A stretch of 64,000 bases of DNA, taken from the NCBI GenBank assembly GCA_040901765.1, contig JBBDYG010000067.1, positions 59,769 to 123,768 on the forward strand, written 5' to 3'. The notes beneath the pieces are model-generated. The model made no database searches. It was not told the DNA's origin and was given only the letters and a program-made list of their open reading frames with translations. This DNA comes from JBBDYG01 sp040901765. Its GTDB lineage: Bacteria; Planctomycetota; Planctomycetia; Pirellulales; Lacipirellulaceae. The translations under genes and the position numbers were made by a program. This document shows, piece by piece, positions 42,393 to 50,778 of the stretch (position 1 is the stretch's first letter; each line of letters opens with the position of its first letter).

Positions 42393-44098
42393 ATTTTAAC
42401 CTGCTTCGCGTTATGAAGTACCAGCTTCTGCTTCTCGTCGCGTTGGTGTTGCTCGTTGCGCAGCCTGCGTCCGCAGAATTGAGCAAGGGGCATCAAATTC
42501 TGATCGACCGCGGGCTGCAAGTGCAGGGCATGGTGACCAAGGATGATGTATTTCACCTGGCGACATTCCAGAATGCCAACTACTCGGCCATCCATTGGCT
42601 GTGGGAATCTAGTCCCGCACAGCACGGGCCAGCGCCGGGGTTCCCCTGGGCGCGCTGGGTGAGCAACGAGAGCCAGATGCCGGGTGCGACCGAGCAGCCC
42701 TACCTTAGCCAGCTAGTGGCCTTGCAGCTTGGCGACGAATGGCATCTTAACGATCCGGCCGTTCGCGACCGGGCCGTCAATTGGTTCAACGCGATCCGCA
42801 ATCAGTGGCCGGATACGATCCTCTACATGAATAACTGGGGCGGACAGGTGAACGACGCGGAGTTGGGGGATTTCATCACCCGCGCCCGGCCCGACATGCT
42901 GGCCTTCGACACGTACCCGTTCACGTCGACTTATCCGACGGGTCCGCCGAACGCGCCGGCCTACGGCAGCCCCACGAACTGGTACAGCGAGTTGCGGCGC
43001 TACCGCGTCCACGCTCAGAATGCCGACATCCCGTTTGGCATTTACCGGCAGACCTTTCACGCCGTGCAGGACTACAATCAGACGATCTACCGCGACCCCT
43101 CCCCGTCGGAGATGAACCTCAACACCTTCGGCGCGCTCGCCTTCGGCGCGACAACGTTCATCGACTTCACCTACAACACCGGCGCCTCGTCGCTGTTCAA
43201 CCCGCCCGGCGGGGACAGCAATCCGAAGCCGGCCTACTTTCAACTGGCCGACATTAACCGCCGTGCTCGAAACCTCGGTAAGACCCTGGTTCACTTGGTC
43301 GGATTAGATAGTCCACCCAACGGCGGATTGCCGACGATGGATATCATGTTCCACCGCGGTAAGACCGGGCCCGAACCCACGGAAGTCACGCCACTGCCGT
43401 CTGGTTTTAATGCCGACGACGGTGCGCCGAACACGTTTAGCGAATGGGTACCCGATCGAAACGATCCGTACATGCGCGGGTGGGTGGTAACGAACCTGGG
43501 GACCAAAAATAGCGGACTGCGGGGCGATGTGATCCTCTCCTGGTTCAAGCCGCTCGATGCGGCCCACGATAATTTAACGGATGTGGACGATCAGCTTTAC
43601 TTCATGGTTGTCAACGGATTTACGGGACCGGACGGCACGGCCGCTGACTACCGTCAAAGGATTACGGTCAACTTCCTCGCCGCCGTCGGTCCAACCATCC
43701 AGTATCTCGATTCCAACACGGGTGAAGTGGCACTTTGGAATCTTCCTTTCGCCCCGACCACCCAAACGCGCCGGCAACTCATCATCGAACTTGATGGCGG
43801 CGAGGGCATGTTGTTCAAATTCAACACCGGCCACGGATTTCTCGGAACGTCGGCTGGGCTTTCCGGCGATTACAATCGCGATGGCGTCGTTGACATCGGC
43901 GATTATCTCACGTGGCGCGACAACCTCGGGGCGATTTATACTCAGGCCCACTACCACGTCTGGCGCGCCAACTTTGGTAGATCGTCCACCAGCGGCGCGG
44001 CGCTCGATACGTCAACGCGAGCCGTCGTTTCCGAACCTCAAAGCTTGGGAATGTTGATTGCGGCACTGTTGCTGACGTTCGGCAGTCGCTGGAAATAA
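42389..44098 (+). CDS. secreted barrel-type protein with dockerin-like motif and PEP-type C terminus
   Basis: A 569-residue exported protein coupled by ATGA to the gene above. Leader MKYQLLLLVALVLLVAQP inside the first 35 residues. The first 330 residues look like a (beta/alpha)8 hydrolase: ALQLGDEWHLND, ILYMNNWGGQVND, MLAFDTYPF and GALAFGATTFIDF. A beta region follows, then GDYNRDGVVDIGDYLTWRDN (dockerin-like) and SEPQSLGMLIAALLLTFGSRW; the sorting motif reads SEP, not PEP. Probably a polysaccharide-active enzyme and partner of the preceding protein; the substrate is unknown. Confidence 0.8.
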   Translation: MNFNLLRVMKYQLLLLVALVLLVAQPASAELSKGHQILIDRGLQVQGMVTKDDVFHLATFQNANYSAIHWLWESSPAQHGPAPGFPWARWVSNESQMPGATEQPYLSQLVALQLGDEWHLNDPAVRDRAVNWFNAIRNQWPDTILYMNNWGGQVNDAELGDFITRARPDMLAFDTYPFTSTYPTGPPNAPAYGSPTNWYSELRRYRVHAQNADIPFGIYRQTFHAVQDYNQTIYRDPSPSEMNLNTFGALAFGATTFIDFTYNTGASSLFNPPGGDSNPKPAYFQLADINRRARNLGKTLVHLVGLDSPPNGGLPTMDIMFHRGKTGPEPTEVTPLPSGFNADDGAPNTFSEWVPDRNDPYMRGWVVTNLGTKNSGLRGDVILSWFKPLDAAHDNLTDVDDQLYFMVVNGFTGPDGTAADYRQRITVNFLAAVGPTIQYLDSNTGEVALWNLPFAPTTQTRRQLIIELDGGEGMLFKFNTGHGFLGTSAGLSGDYNRDGVVDIGDYLTWRDNLGAIYTQAHYHVWRANFGRSSTSGAALDTSTRAVVSEPQSLGMLIAALLLTFGSRWK

Positions 44099-44103
44099 AG
44101 TGA

Positions 44104-44192
44104 AGGGGACAGGATTCGGGGGTCAGGGGCCAGGGAAAGATTAGGCGGCGAAGCCGCAGTTGCATTTCCCCGGCCCCTGAATCCTGACCCCT
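44104..44192. repeat. GGGTCAGGGG-phrase inverted repeat, copy 1
   Basis: GGATTCGGGGGTCAGGGG faces CCCCTGAATCCTGACCCC. The centre carries GAAGCCGCAGTTGCAT, which is also present in copy 2 at 55558-55645. It lies between convergent genes. Confidence 0.65.
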
Positions 44193-44203
44193 CTCGCCCG
44201 TTC

Positions 44204-45070
44204 TTACGACAATTCCTCGAGTGCCTTCTTCGCCACGGCAACGCACTGGCGGATGTCGGCGATTGGATCTTCGGGATTCTCCTCATATTCCAGTGACATC
44301 GCGCCGTCCTCGGGAAAGCCGACTTGTTGGAGCGCGGCAAAGACGGCAGGCACATTCAAATGGCCTTGGCCCAATATGACGCCTTCGGCATCCGCGGTCA
44401 TCTCCGCAAAGTCCTTCAAGTGGATCCCGTACAACCGTCCCTTCAGCAGTCGAATCGCGTGCGTGGCATCTTCGCCCGAGCGAATGAAGTGGCCCAGGTC
44501 GGCGCAGGCACCAATCCGTTCGTCCCGGCCTTCGATCGCCTGCAACACATCTACCACCTTGTTGTATCGATGGCGCGGTCCATGATTGTGGATGGCAATC
44601 CGAATATCGAACTCTTGCACCAGATCGTTCAGATTATCGAACGACTCGGGGTCGGGATCGGCCGCGATGTTGCGAATGCCCAACGCCTTGGCGAATTCAA
44701 ACGTCTTGCGATTTGCCTGGGCGTCTTTGGTAAAGGGGTTGACGCCGTGCGCGGAGATCGACATTCCCAGTTCCGCGACCCGGGCTTTCATGACGGCGAT
44801 CTGCTCGGCCGACGCGTCGAGCGGCAACATGCCGCTGAAGAACTCGACCTGCTCGAAGCCCAGTTCTTTGGCATGTTGCAAAGCCTCCTCAACCGGAAAA
44901 CCACGCAGCGAATAAAGCTGAATCCCCAGCTTGAGCCGCCCCGCGGGGGGGGCCTCAGCGGCCCACGCCGGGCCAAGCACCGGTGACACCGAAACGAGTC
45001 CGGCCGCCGTGATGCCGGCCACGGTAGAGCCTACTCGGGAGATAAATTGGCGTCGGTTGTAAGCGATCAT
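44204..45070 (-). CDS. sugar phosphate isomerase/epimerase-like TIM-barrel protein
   Basis: A 288-residue xylose isomerase-like protein with an exported leader (MIAYNRRQFISRVGSTVAGI). Features: LKLGIQLYSLRGFPVEEALQ, GFEQVEFF, ISAHGVNP, IRIAIHNHGPRHR and IGACADLGHFIRSGE, with acidic and His residues at strand ends as in metal-binding family members. GAAAGGTC stands before the ATG. It is more canonical than the 6610-7485 protein. Exported isomerase-like proteins are common in Planctomycetes; the sugar is unknown. Confidence 0.9.
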   Translation of the reverse strand: MIAYNRRQFISRVGSTVAGITAAGLVSVSPVLGPAWAAEAPPAGRLKLGIQLYSLRGFPVEEALQHAKELGFEQVEFFSGMLPLDASAEQIAVMKARVAELGMSISAHGVNPFTKDAQANRKTFEFAKALGIRNIAADPDPESFDNLNDLVQEFDIRIAIHNHGPRHRYNKVVDVLQAIEGRDERIGACADLGHFIRSGEDATHAIRLLKGRLYGIHLKDFAEMTADAEGVILGQGHLNVPAVFAALQQVGFPEDGAMSLEYEENPEDPIADIRQCVAVAKKALEELS

Positions 45071-45528
45071 AGTTGCGACCTTTCAAAGGGGTGGGGTACG
45101 CGGCTTATTATCCTTACTTTGAGCGCGATTGCCACCAGGGTCGGCAAGAATCATTCGAGTGGGCATCGTCGCGGTCTAGCCGCCGGGGGCGGAGCGAATT
45201 GGCGGAGCTTGATGGCGGGGGTTTAGCTTCACTTGCCGCGATAAAGCAAGCAGTATGGAGCATGAAGTTCTACACCGAGTCGATGTCAATGGATTCAATT
45301 CGCGGCGCGTCGAACGCTGCCAGGGGTTTCGAGCGGTCGAGTCGTTGCCAAGTGTGCGCGGCAATGCCCGGTTTTCCTCGGTACTTGCCAAGTTGCCAAC
45401 TTTTTTGGGGGTGTTAAGGATGCGCATAATCGCGAAAACATTACCCCCTGGTACGCAGTCCAGAAGTGCGGATTTTGTGATCGACGAGACGGACTGAAGC
45501 CGGATGGCAGCCGCAAACATGGAGAGGA

Positions 45529-45650
45529 GCCCGGTTCACCGGGCTTCCCGCGGAGCGGTATTAGGTCCGACATTTATGTCGGGCGAGGCACCAACTAACT
45601 CACCCCCAGCCCCGTTCACGGGGCTTCTGGCTGCTCGGCTTCAGCCCCAT
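45529..45650. repeat. REP double-hairpin element on the 3' side of the transposase
   Basis: GCCCGGTTCACCGGGC, linker GGAGCGGTATTAGG, then CCGACATTTATGTCGG; a further AGCCCCGTTCACGGGGCT at 45608-45625 overlaps the last codons of the transposase gene. The same unit recurs on the other side of the gene and at 58909-59096. The remaining spacer 45071-45528 shows no gene I can support. Confidence 0.8.
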
Positions 45651-46077
45651 CCTCGATCTGAGTGATTCGCTCCAATCGATCGTAAACACGGTCCTTCGCA
45701 TGATGTTCGCGCTGGTTGCGGACGTACTCGCGGACCCACGGCATATCTTTGGTCCCAAAACTGACGACTCCGTAACCGGGTTGCCATTCCAGTACCCTTT
45801 GACCGCGGCCAGCCTGTTGATTTACGTCGTGAGACGACGCGCCTTTGATTTGGCCGATAAACTCGCTGATCGTGATCGTCGGTGCGATGGTGACCACCAA
45901 GTGGACGTGCGTTTCGGTGCCGCCGATTTCGTGAACGAACGCGCCGGGCCAATCGACGATTTTGTGTTTGATCGCGCGGTGCGCCAGAGGTTCGATGGTT
46001 GGCGTCAAAATCGGGCTGCTGGTTTTCGTGTGCCACGTCAGAAGGAGGTGGATTTCACTGTAGTAGTTGCGCGACAT
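45616..46077 (-). CDS. rayT: REP-associated tyrosine transposase (RAYT), IS200-like
   Basis: A 153-residue Y1-type HUH nuclease. GGAGG stands before the ATG at 46077. The metal-binding HUH motif is H57-V-H59 (TETHVHLVVTIAPTI), and the nucleophilic Tyr is Tyr118 in MPWVREYVRNQREHH, the layout of Y1_Tnp (PF01797). RAYTs cut and join single-stranded DNA at REP hairpins and are usually domesticated single-copy genes. Here REP hairpins flank it, and its TGA stop lies within the central GTTCAC of one hairpin (AGCCCCGTTCACGGGGCT), so the last residues EAP are encoded by the REP. Confidence 0.93.
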   Translation of the reverse strand: MSRNYYSEIHLLLTWHTKTSSPILTPTIEPLAHRAIKHKIVDWPGAFVHEIGGTETHVHLVVTIAPTITISEFIGQIKGASSHDVNQQAGRGQRVLEWQPGYGVVSFGTKDMPWVREYVRNQREHHAKDRVYDRLERITQIEDGAEAEQPEAP

Positions 46078-46119
46078 GGTGGCCTCCAAGGGGGAAATGG
46101 CTCAAGTCGGGCAGCGAAA

Positions 46120-46435
46120 AGCCCCGTGAACGGGGCTATGGGAGCGGGAATGCGCTACTGTAACCCGACATAAATGTCGGGCCTATTACCGCTGCGCGGG
46201 AAGCCCCGTAAACGGGGCTACCCAATAAAAATATGGGAACCAGGGATGGTCGCGAGAGTGATCGGCCGGCGCGCGGGGTCGTGCGGCCAACCCCCGCGGA
46301 CTATCGGTAGAACAGTCCGGGTTCACCGGGCTTCCCGCGCCAGCGGTCTTAGGCCCGACATTTATGTCGGGTCCGCGGTGCCGACCGGTTCATAGTAGCC
46401 CCGTTCACGGGGCTTCTCGCTGATGCGGCTTTAGC
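46120..46435. repeat. REP double-hairpin cluster on the 5' side of the transposase
   Basis: Units in both orientations: AGCCCCGTGAACGGGGCT (46120-46137), CCCGACATAAATGTCGGG, AGCCCCGTAAACGGGGCT (46202-46219), CCGGGTTCACCGGGC, linker CCAGCGGTCTTAGG, CCCGACATTTATGTCGGG (46354-46371) and AGCCCCGTTCACGGGGCT. Pairs of opposite units form BIME-like blocks. Confidence 0.85.
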
Positions 46436-46485
46436 CTTGAAATGTTTGCATTCAAGGGCTATGTAGCCGATGAGTATTTTGGCCA

Positions 46486-47412
46486 CTACTCGGGATAGTC
46501 AGCGTATTCGTCGATGATCGTATCGCGAGTGTGCTCAAGCTTATTCGATTCGATCGTCTCAACCGCACTGTACGAAAGGAAGCTACAGAGTTGGGACAAC
46601 GGTGCTTTTTCAAGACAGCTAAACGTCGGTCGGGTGATCTGTTCAAAGACCTTTTTTCGTCTCGCGTCCGGAGCGACAATATGAAAATTAATGTCAAGAT
46701 TCGGATTTAAGGACAGCAAATCGGTCATGCGTAGAAGACCCGAGTACACGGATGTTGTATGCTCTACCTCGAATGCCCGGACGATGGATCGACGGTCCAG
46801 CCAGAGAACATCGATCTCCTCGATTGTTGTAAGCGTGAGTTCGTCGTAATTCAGGGGTAATCTTGTGAGCAGTGTGCCCTCCTTCGCTTGCCACTCTCTT
46901 GCAATATTGCTTCGGTCGCGCGTCGGAATCCAAACGCAAAACCCCATCCGTTCTCCGCATCGCCCCAGCGCTGCTTGAATTCGATACGACTGTCGGACAG
47001 TAGCAGGAGCAATCGCGCCATTATCTTCATCGATTGGCACGCTGGCGGATACTTCTTGATTGTCACGCTGTATTGACTGATTCTTCGGAATCTCTCCGTT
47101 CTTCCAAGCGATTAAGATTCCTTCTGGATTTACGTCGTCACCCGTCATCTCTAGTCGAACTAAGCCTACTCCAATTTGCTTACTATTCACCAAATGCGCT
47201 AGCGCCAGCCGCGATTCATCGCTCAGCCTCATAAACGCCCTTTGATAATCGTTGGCGCGACGAATTGTGCGACCGTTAACATTAAATTCCTGCGCCGAAA
47301 GCTGAAGCGCCTCCTCAACACCGAGTCCTCTGTGAAGAATCGCCTCGAAGTATTCCGCGCGCTGAATTTCCTCATCATGTGGTCTAACCGGCAATGGTCC
47401 AATGGTGGCCAA
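46486..47412 (-). CDS. predicted PD-(D/E)xK-like nuclease, orphan
   Basis: A 308-residue protein; no family name recalled with certainty. The N-terminal helical part (about 1-75) includes NVNGRTIRRANDYQRAF, possibly DNA-binding. The C-terminal half suggests a restriction-endonuclease-like core: Glu154 in GRCGERMGFCVWIP, Asp201 in EEIDVLWLDRR, then AFEVEHTTSVYSGLLRMTDL with Glu215/Glu217 where many such enzymes carry ExK, and IVAPDARRKKVFEQITRPTF. The Lys is replaced by Glu or His, so activity is uncertain. No methylase lies next to it. Base composition looks lower in GC than its neighbours, hinting at transfer. It sits beside the RAYT/REP region. Confidence 0.6.
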   Translation of the reverse strand: MATIGPLPVRPHDEEIQRAEYFEAILHRGLGVEEALQLSAQEFNVNGRTIRRANDYQRAFMRLSDESRLALAHLVNSKQIGVGLVRLEMTGDDVNPEGILIAWKNGEIPKNQSIQRDNQEVSASVPIDEDNGAIAPATVRQSYRIQAALGRCGERMGFCVWIPTRDRSNIAREWQAKEGTLLTRLPLNYDELTLTTIEEIDVLWLDRRSIVRAFEVEHTTSVYSGLLRMTDLLSLNPNLDINFHIVAPDARRKKVFEQITRPTFSCLEKAPLSQLCSFLSYSAVETIESNKLEHTRDTIIDEYADYPE

Positions 47413-47446
47413 CGTTATTTCTCCTCCGAAAGCAATTCTCTACACT

Positions 47447-49132
47447 CTAAACTGCCGCCGCTTCCAGTAGCTCCGCCGCCATCCGCTTCCGCTCCGGGCA
47501 GCCGTTGCAGGACCACCAGGCTTCGGCGCGGTCGGGGGACCAGGGGTCGTCGAGATCGATGGAGAGGAGCGCCTGGCGGAGTTCCTGGATGTCTTGGAAG
47601 CGGTCTTCGGGGTCTTTCTCCAAGCACCGCAGCACGATCTCATCGAGCGCGTCGGGGATGCCGGGGGCGAGGTCGCTGGGGGGCGTGGCGGCTTCGGAGG
47701 CGTGGGCGATGAGAAGCTTTACGGGCTGCGAGTAATTGAACGGCGGTTGGCCCGTGAGCAGGTAGTGGATCACCGCGCCGAGTGAATAGATGTCGCTGCG
47801 GACGTCGGCTTCGCGCTCGCCGGTGGCTTGTTCCGGGGAAAGGAACATGGGCGAGCCCGTGACCGCGCCCTCTTGCGTGAGGCTGGCATCGGTGGCTTGC
47901 ATGACGGGCTTGGCGAGGCCGAAGTCGAGGAGCTTCGCGACGTCGAACTCGCCGCCGCGGTAGGCGCAGAAGATGTTCGCGGGCTTGAGGTCGCGATGCA
48001 CGAGGCCGATGCCGTGAGCCTCGGCCAGGGCCTTGCAGACCTGATCCATGAGGTAGACCACCCGGCCGGCCGGCAGCGGTCCATACATATCGACCAGCTC
48101 GCCGACGTTGTGGCCGGGCAGGTACTCCATGACATAGTAAAACGTGCCATCGGCCGTGTTGCCGTAATCGTAGATGTCGATTGAGTTCCAGTGGGAGAGC
48201 TTGGCGGTCAGGCGGACTTCGCGTTCGAAGCGGGCCAGGATGCGGGGGTCGCCGGCTTTTTCGGGGCGGATGATCTTGATCGCGGCGGGCCGCTTCATCA
48301 TCTGGTGCTCGGCCAGATAGACCTCGCCCATACCGCCCGAGCCGATGAGTTTCTTAAGACGATACTGGCCGAGCTGCTTCGCTTGGAACGCTTGTTGGCG
48401 AAGGGTGCCAATGGCGTTGACGCCGACAGTCGCGCCGATGACCGCGAAGCTCATCTTCAAAACCTGTTCGGTAAAGTAGCCGGCAAACTCTGGTTGCTGG
48501 AGCAAGTCGCGAAATGCGGGAGTGGTGAAGTAAACGAAGAGGCTTCCGGCGACGGGTGCGATTCCCATCGCGCCGAGGACCGCTACCGCTCTCCGCCACG
48601 TGTTGGGGATGAACAGAGCGTAGGTGTAGATGAGCATCAACCACGAGCCGAGGATATTGGGCACATAGGCCCCGCCATTGGGGAGACTTGCCGCGTGTCG
48701 GAGGAAGTAGTTGTCGATCATAAGAAACAGAATTGCAGGCGCGCCGAACACAATCAGCTCGGCCACGCGGAGCAACGTCAGCGAAAGCTGGCAGCGGTTG
48801 CACAGCTTCCAGGCGGCCAGACCCATCGCAGTTGTCACGGCAATGTGCGTGAGGGTGATCCATGCCTTTGCCGGCCCGAACAATTCGGTGGGTGTATACA
48901 GCCAGAAAGCGCGGATCAGAAACGCCAGGAAGGCCGCAAAGAAAATTAGTGCAACGACCCGCAGGCGGTAGCGCAGTTGGTCGCGGGTTTCGCTGGTAAG
49001 ATGGGGCGTGCTTCCCTCGACCAGGGCCACCATATTGCGGGCCGCGGCGCGAAGCGGGCCAGCGTCACTCCGCTCGCCGGCAGGCACCGGCGAGTCGAGC
49101 GTTTCGGCATTAACGGAGTTGGCGATTGCCAT
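47447..49132 (-). CDS. membrane Ser/Thr protein kinase with N-terminal helices
   Basis: A 561-residue protein starting MAIANSVNAET. About six helices lie N-terminal (near 58-78, 90-110, 120-142, 158-178, 182-203, 226-246). The kinase domain follows (about 257-520): glycine loop GSGGMGEVYLAEH, Lys286 in AAIKIIRP, VHRDLKPANI (Asp381), LLDFGLAKP (DFG 403-405) and TGSPMFLSPEQ. All catalytic residues are present. Most Planctomycete kinases of this type have the kinase first and a membrane anchor after it; here the order is reversed. The C terminus carries WWSCNGCPERK, a Cys pair. The input signal is unknown. Confidence 0.93.
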   Translation of the reverse strand: MAIANSVNAETLDSPVPAGERSDAGPLRAAARNMVALVEGSTPHLTSETRDQLRYRLRVVALIFFAAFLAFLIRAFWLYTPTELFGPAKAWITLTHIAVTTAMGLAAWKLCNRCQLSLTLLRVAELIVFGAPAILFLMIDNYFLRHAASLPNGGAYVPNILGSWLMLIYTYALFIPNTWRRAVAVLGAMGIAPVAGSLFVYFTTPAFRDLLQQPEFAGYFTEQVLKMSFAVIGATVGVNAIGTLRQQAFQAKQLGQYRLKKLIGSGGMGEVYLAEHQMMKRPAAIKIIRPEKAGDPRILARFEREVRLTAKLSHWNSIDIYDYGNTADGTFYYVMEYLPGHNVGELVDMYGPLPAGRVVYLMDQVCKALAEAHGIGLVHRDLKPANIFCAYRGGEFDVAKLLDFGLAKPVMQATDASLTQEGAVTGSPMFLSPEQATGEREADVRSDIYSLGAVIHYLLTGQPPFNYSQPVKLLIAHASEAATPPSDLAPGIPDALDEIVLRCLEKDPEDRFQDIQELRQALLSIDLDDPWSPDRAEAWWSCNGCPERKRMAAELLEAAAV

Positions 49133-49357
49133 ACGAGGCGGGTTTGGGCAAGGCAGCGTCGCAAGTGGCCGGCCGCGTCGTCGGCGGACTGCTCGACTAC
49201 GCCAATAATATAGCCTCCAAGGGAGCCGCGGGGCAGGGCAGTGGTTCAGGACGGCCTGATGCATGCGATGGTTCGCAGTGGCGCAGCTACAGGACATTTG
49301 GCGAGGTGGAGTGGTTCGGAATCGCGGTCTCAGCGTAAAGCACGCTTTGGCGATCTT

Positions 49358-49570
49358 CATCCCGGAGGGATGGCAGCCATTAGCCGGTGGTCGCGAAGCG
49401 CACCACCGGAAAGCGAACCTCCAGCGCGCACGACCCCGGCCGGGGTCGCAGCAATTCGGCGATGCGTCAATTTGCTGGCACACCCTCCGGGGTGCTGATT
49501 TCCGATGCTCGATCAACCGGCGGTGGCGCTGCGCTTACCGCCGGCTAATGGCTGCCAAGCCTCCGGCTTG
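49358..49570. repeat. composite two-arm palindromic element, copy 5
   Basis: Left arm: CATCCCGGAGGGATG, GGTGGTCGCGAAGCGCACC, CGACCCCGGCCGGGGTCG. Right arm inverted: ACCCTCCGGGGTGC, GGCGGTGGCGCTGCGCTTACC, linker CTAATGGCTGCC, CAAGCCTCCGGCTTG. Same arm order as copy 4. It lies in the spacer between the SAM-fold gene end (49598) and the kinase start (49132), upstream of the kinase; the rest of 49133-49357 shows nothing else. Confidence 0.87.
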
Positions 49571-49597
49571 AAACGCGACTGCATCGCGTTTGAATGG

Positions 49598-50146
49598 CTA
49601 CGCCGCGCGGGCCGGGGCGGCCATGACGCAGCGCTCAGCGATTTCAGCAAACGAGATGAGGCGATATCCAATCCCGTCGGCGATCGTGGAACCGCGCAGG
49701 ACCGTGGTTTTCGGGTGGCACATGCGGGGGAGATAGTACCACGCTTGCACGAATGAGTCGTCGGTTACGGAGGGGCCGATCAGGAGCAGGTCGGTTTTGA
49801 GCAGCGAGTTGGCAACGCTGCGGAGCGTTTCGCCCGGCTCGCCAGGCAGGACGCGGATTTTCGCGCCGGTGGCCTTTAGGCGGCGGTGGGCTTCGATCAG
49901 TTTAATTGGCGGCATCTCGTCGGGCCGCATGTCGAACCAATCGACCGCCGAGTAGTGGATCTCCGCTTGCGGCGAATAACGCTGCGCGACGGCGATCAGG
50001 TTCGCTGTGCGTAACAGCGAGCCGATTCCCAGTTCGACGATTCGGCAAGCCTTCTCCGTGCGAATGAGGCGATAGAGGGTACGATCGGCTGCCGGTTTCG
50101 CAAGATAGGCAAGGTATGCGTACTTGATGATCCCGGCTGCTGGCAT
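49598..50146 (-). CDS. SAM-methyltransferase-fold protein of unknown substrate
   Basis: A 182-residue protein from the start at 50146 (MPAAGIIKYAYLAYLAK), which has AGAGG upstream; a longer form would start at 50227. It looks like a class I Rossmann methyltransferase: CRIVELGIGSLLRTANLI is motif I, followed by IHYSAVDWFDMRPDE at motif II and LLKTDLLLIGPSVTDD near motif IV. The protein is short and lacks clear catalytic residues, so it may bind rather than methylate. It is co-directional with the kinase and toxin genes; the role is unknown. Confidence 0.6.
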   Translation of the reverse strand: MPAAGIIKYAYLAYLAKPAADRTLYRLIRTEKACRIVELGIGSLLRTANLIAVAQRYSPQAEIHYSAVDWFDMRPDEMPPIKLIEAHRRLKATGAKIRVLPGEPGETLRSVANSLLKTDLLLIGPSVTDDSFVQAWYYLPRMCHPKTTVLRGSTIADGIGYRLISFAEIAERCVMAAPARAA

Positions 50147-50322
50147 TGCGCTCGCCTCTTGTGGCACGACGGCCGCAACGCAAGATGTTATCCCCCGAAC
50201 CGCTTGCGGCACCGTCTCCTTTTCCATCGGCAAAGTGCGGGCGGAAAGTAGAGTGGAAGCGCGAAAGGCACGTGGTCGAGTCTCTCCGAGACCCGAATGC
50301 TGCGAGTTGCGGAGAAACTTGC

Positions 50323-50778
50323 CTATGTGCCCGCGCTCTGCTCGGCCGACCGCAGCAGTTTCAGCAATTCAAGGTCGTCCATTACCGCAATGCCACGCTT
50401 GCCGCAATAACTCAAGACATCGGGATGAAAAAGATGGCGATTGCGCGTGCATAGTACGTCGGCCTGACCGACAATAGCCGTAGCCACGAGTAAATCGTCG
50501 TCAGGATCGGCCGGTACGATTCTAGGGACAGGGCTTTGCAAAGTGGTGATCAGAGAAGCTTGGCTGAGGATCGAAATGAATCTGTCAAGCGATTCATCGT
50601 CATAACGATGAAGTTTACGAATGTGCGGATACGTTAACACCCGTTCGAATTCTTTAAGCGTCTCGCTTGAAAAAACGAGCAAGTGAGCGGCGCGTACGCG
50701 ATAAAAGAGGGCGCCCGCTGGTCCGGCAGGCGAAGAGATAACGCGGATCAAAATGTGCGTGTCAAGAACGACGCGCAT
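50323..50778 (-). CDS. PIN domain toxin
   Basis: A 151-residue PIN-fold RNase-like protein. MRVVLDTHILIRVISSPAGP gives the first acidic residue (Asp6), FERVLTYPHIRKLHR and PADPDDDLLVATAIVGQADV supply the central acidic set, and LCTRNRHLFHPDVL the C-terminal Asp area. It belongs to the family of putative toxin components that cleave RNA. The upstream gene (50778-51059) overlaps it by one base (TGATG), the arrangement of an antitoxin-toxin pair. Confidence 0.9.
   Translation of the reverse strand: MRVVLDTHILIRVISSPAGPAGALFYRVRAAHLLVFSSETLKEFERVLTYPHIRKLHRYDDESLDRFISILSQASLITTLQSPVPRIVPADPDDDLLVATAIVGQADVLCTRNRHLFHPDVLSYCGKRGIAVMDDLELLKLLRSAEQSAGT

Noticed and set aside
45176..45520. A 114-codon minus-strand frame in the spacer before the transposase
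   Set aside because: Low-information composition, no start signal, no domain, overlapping REP-rich DNA.
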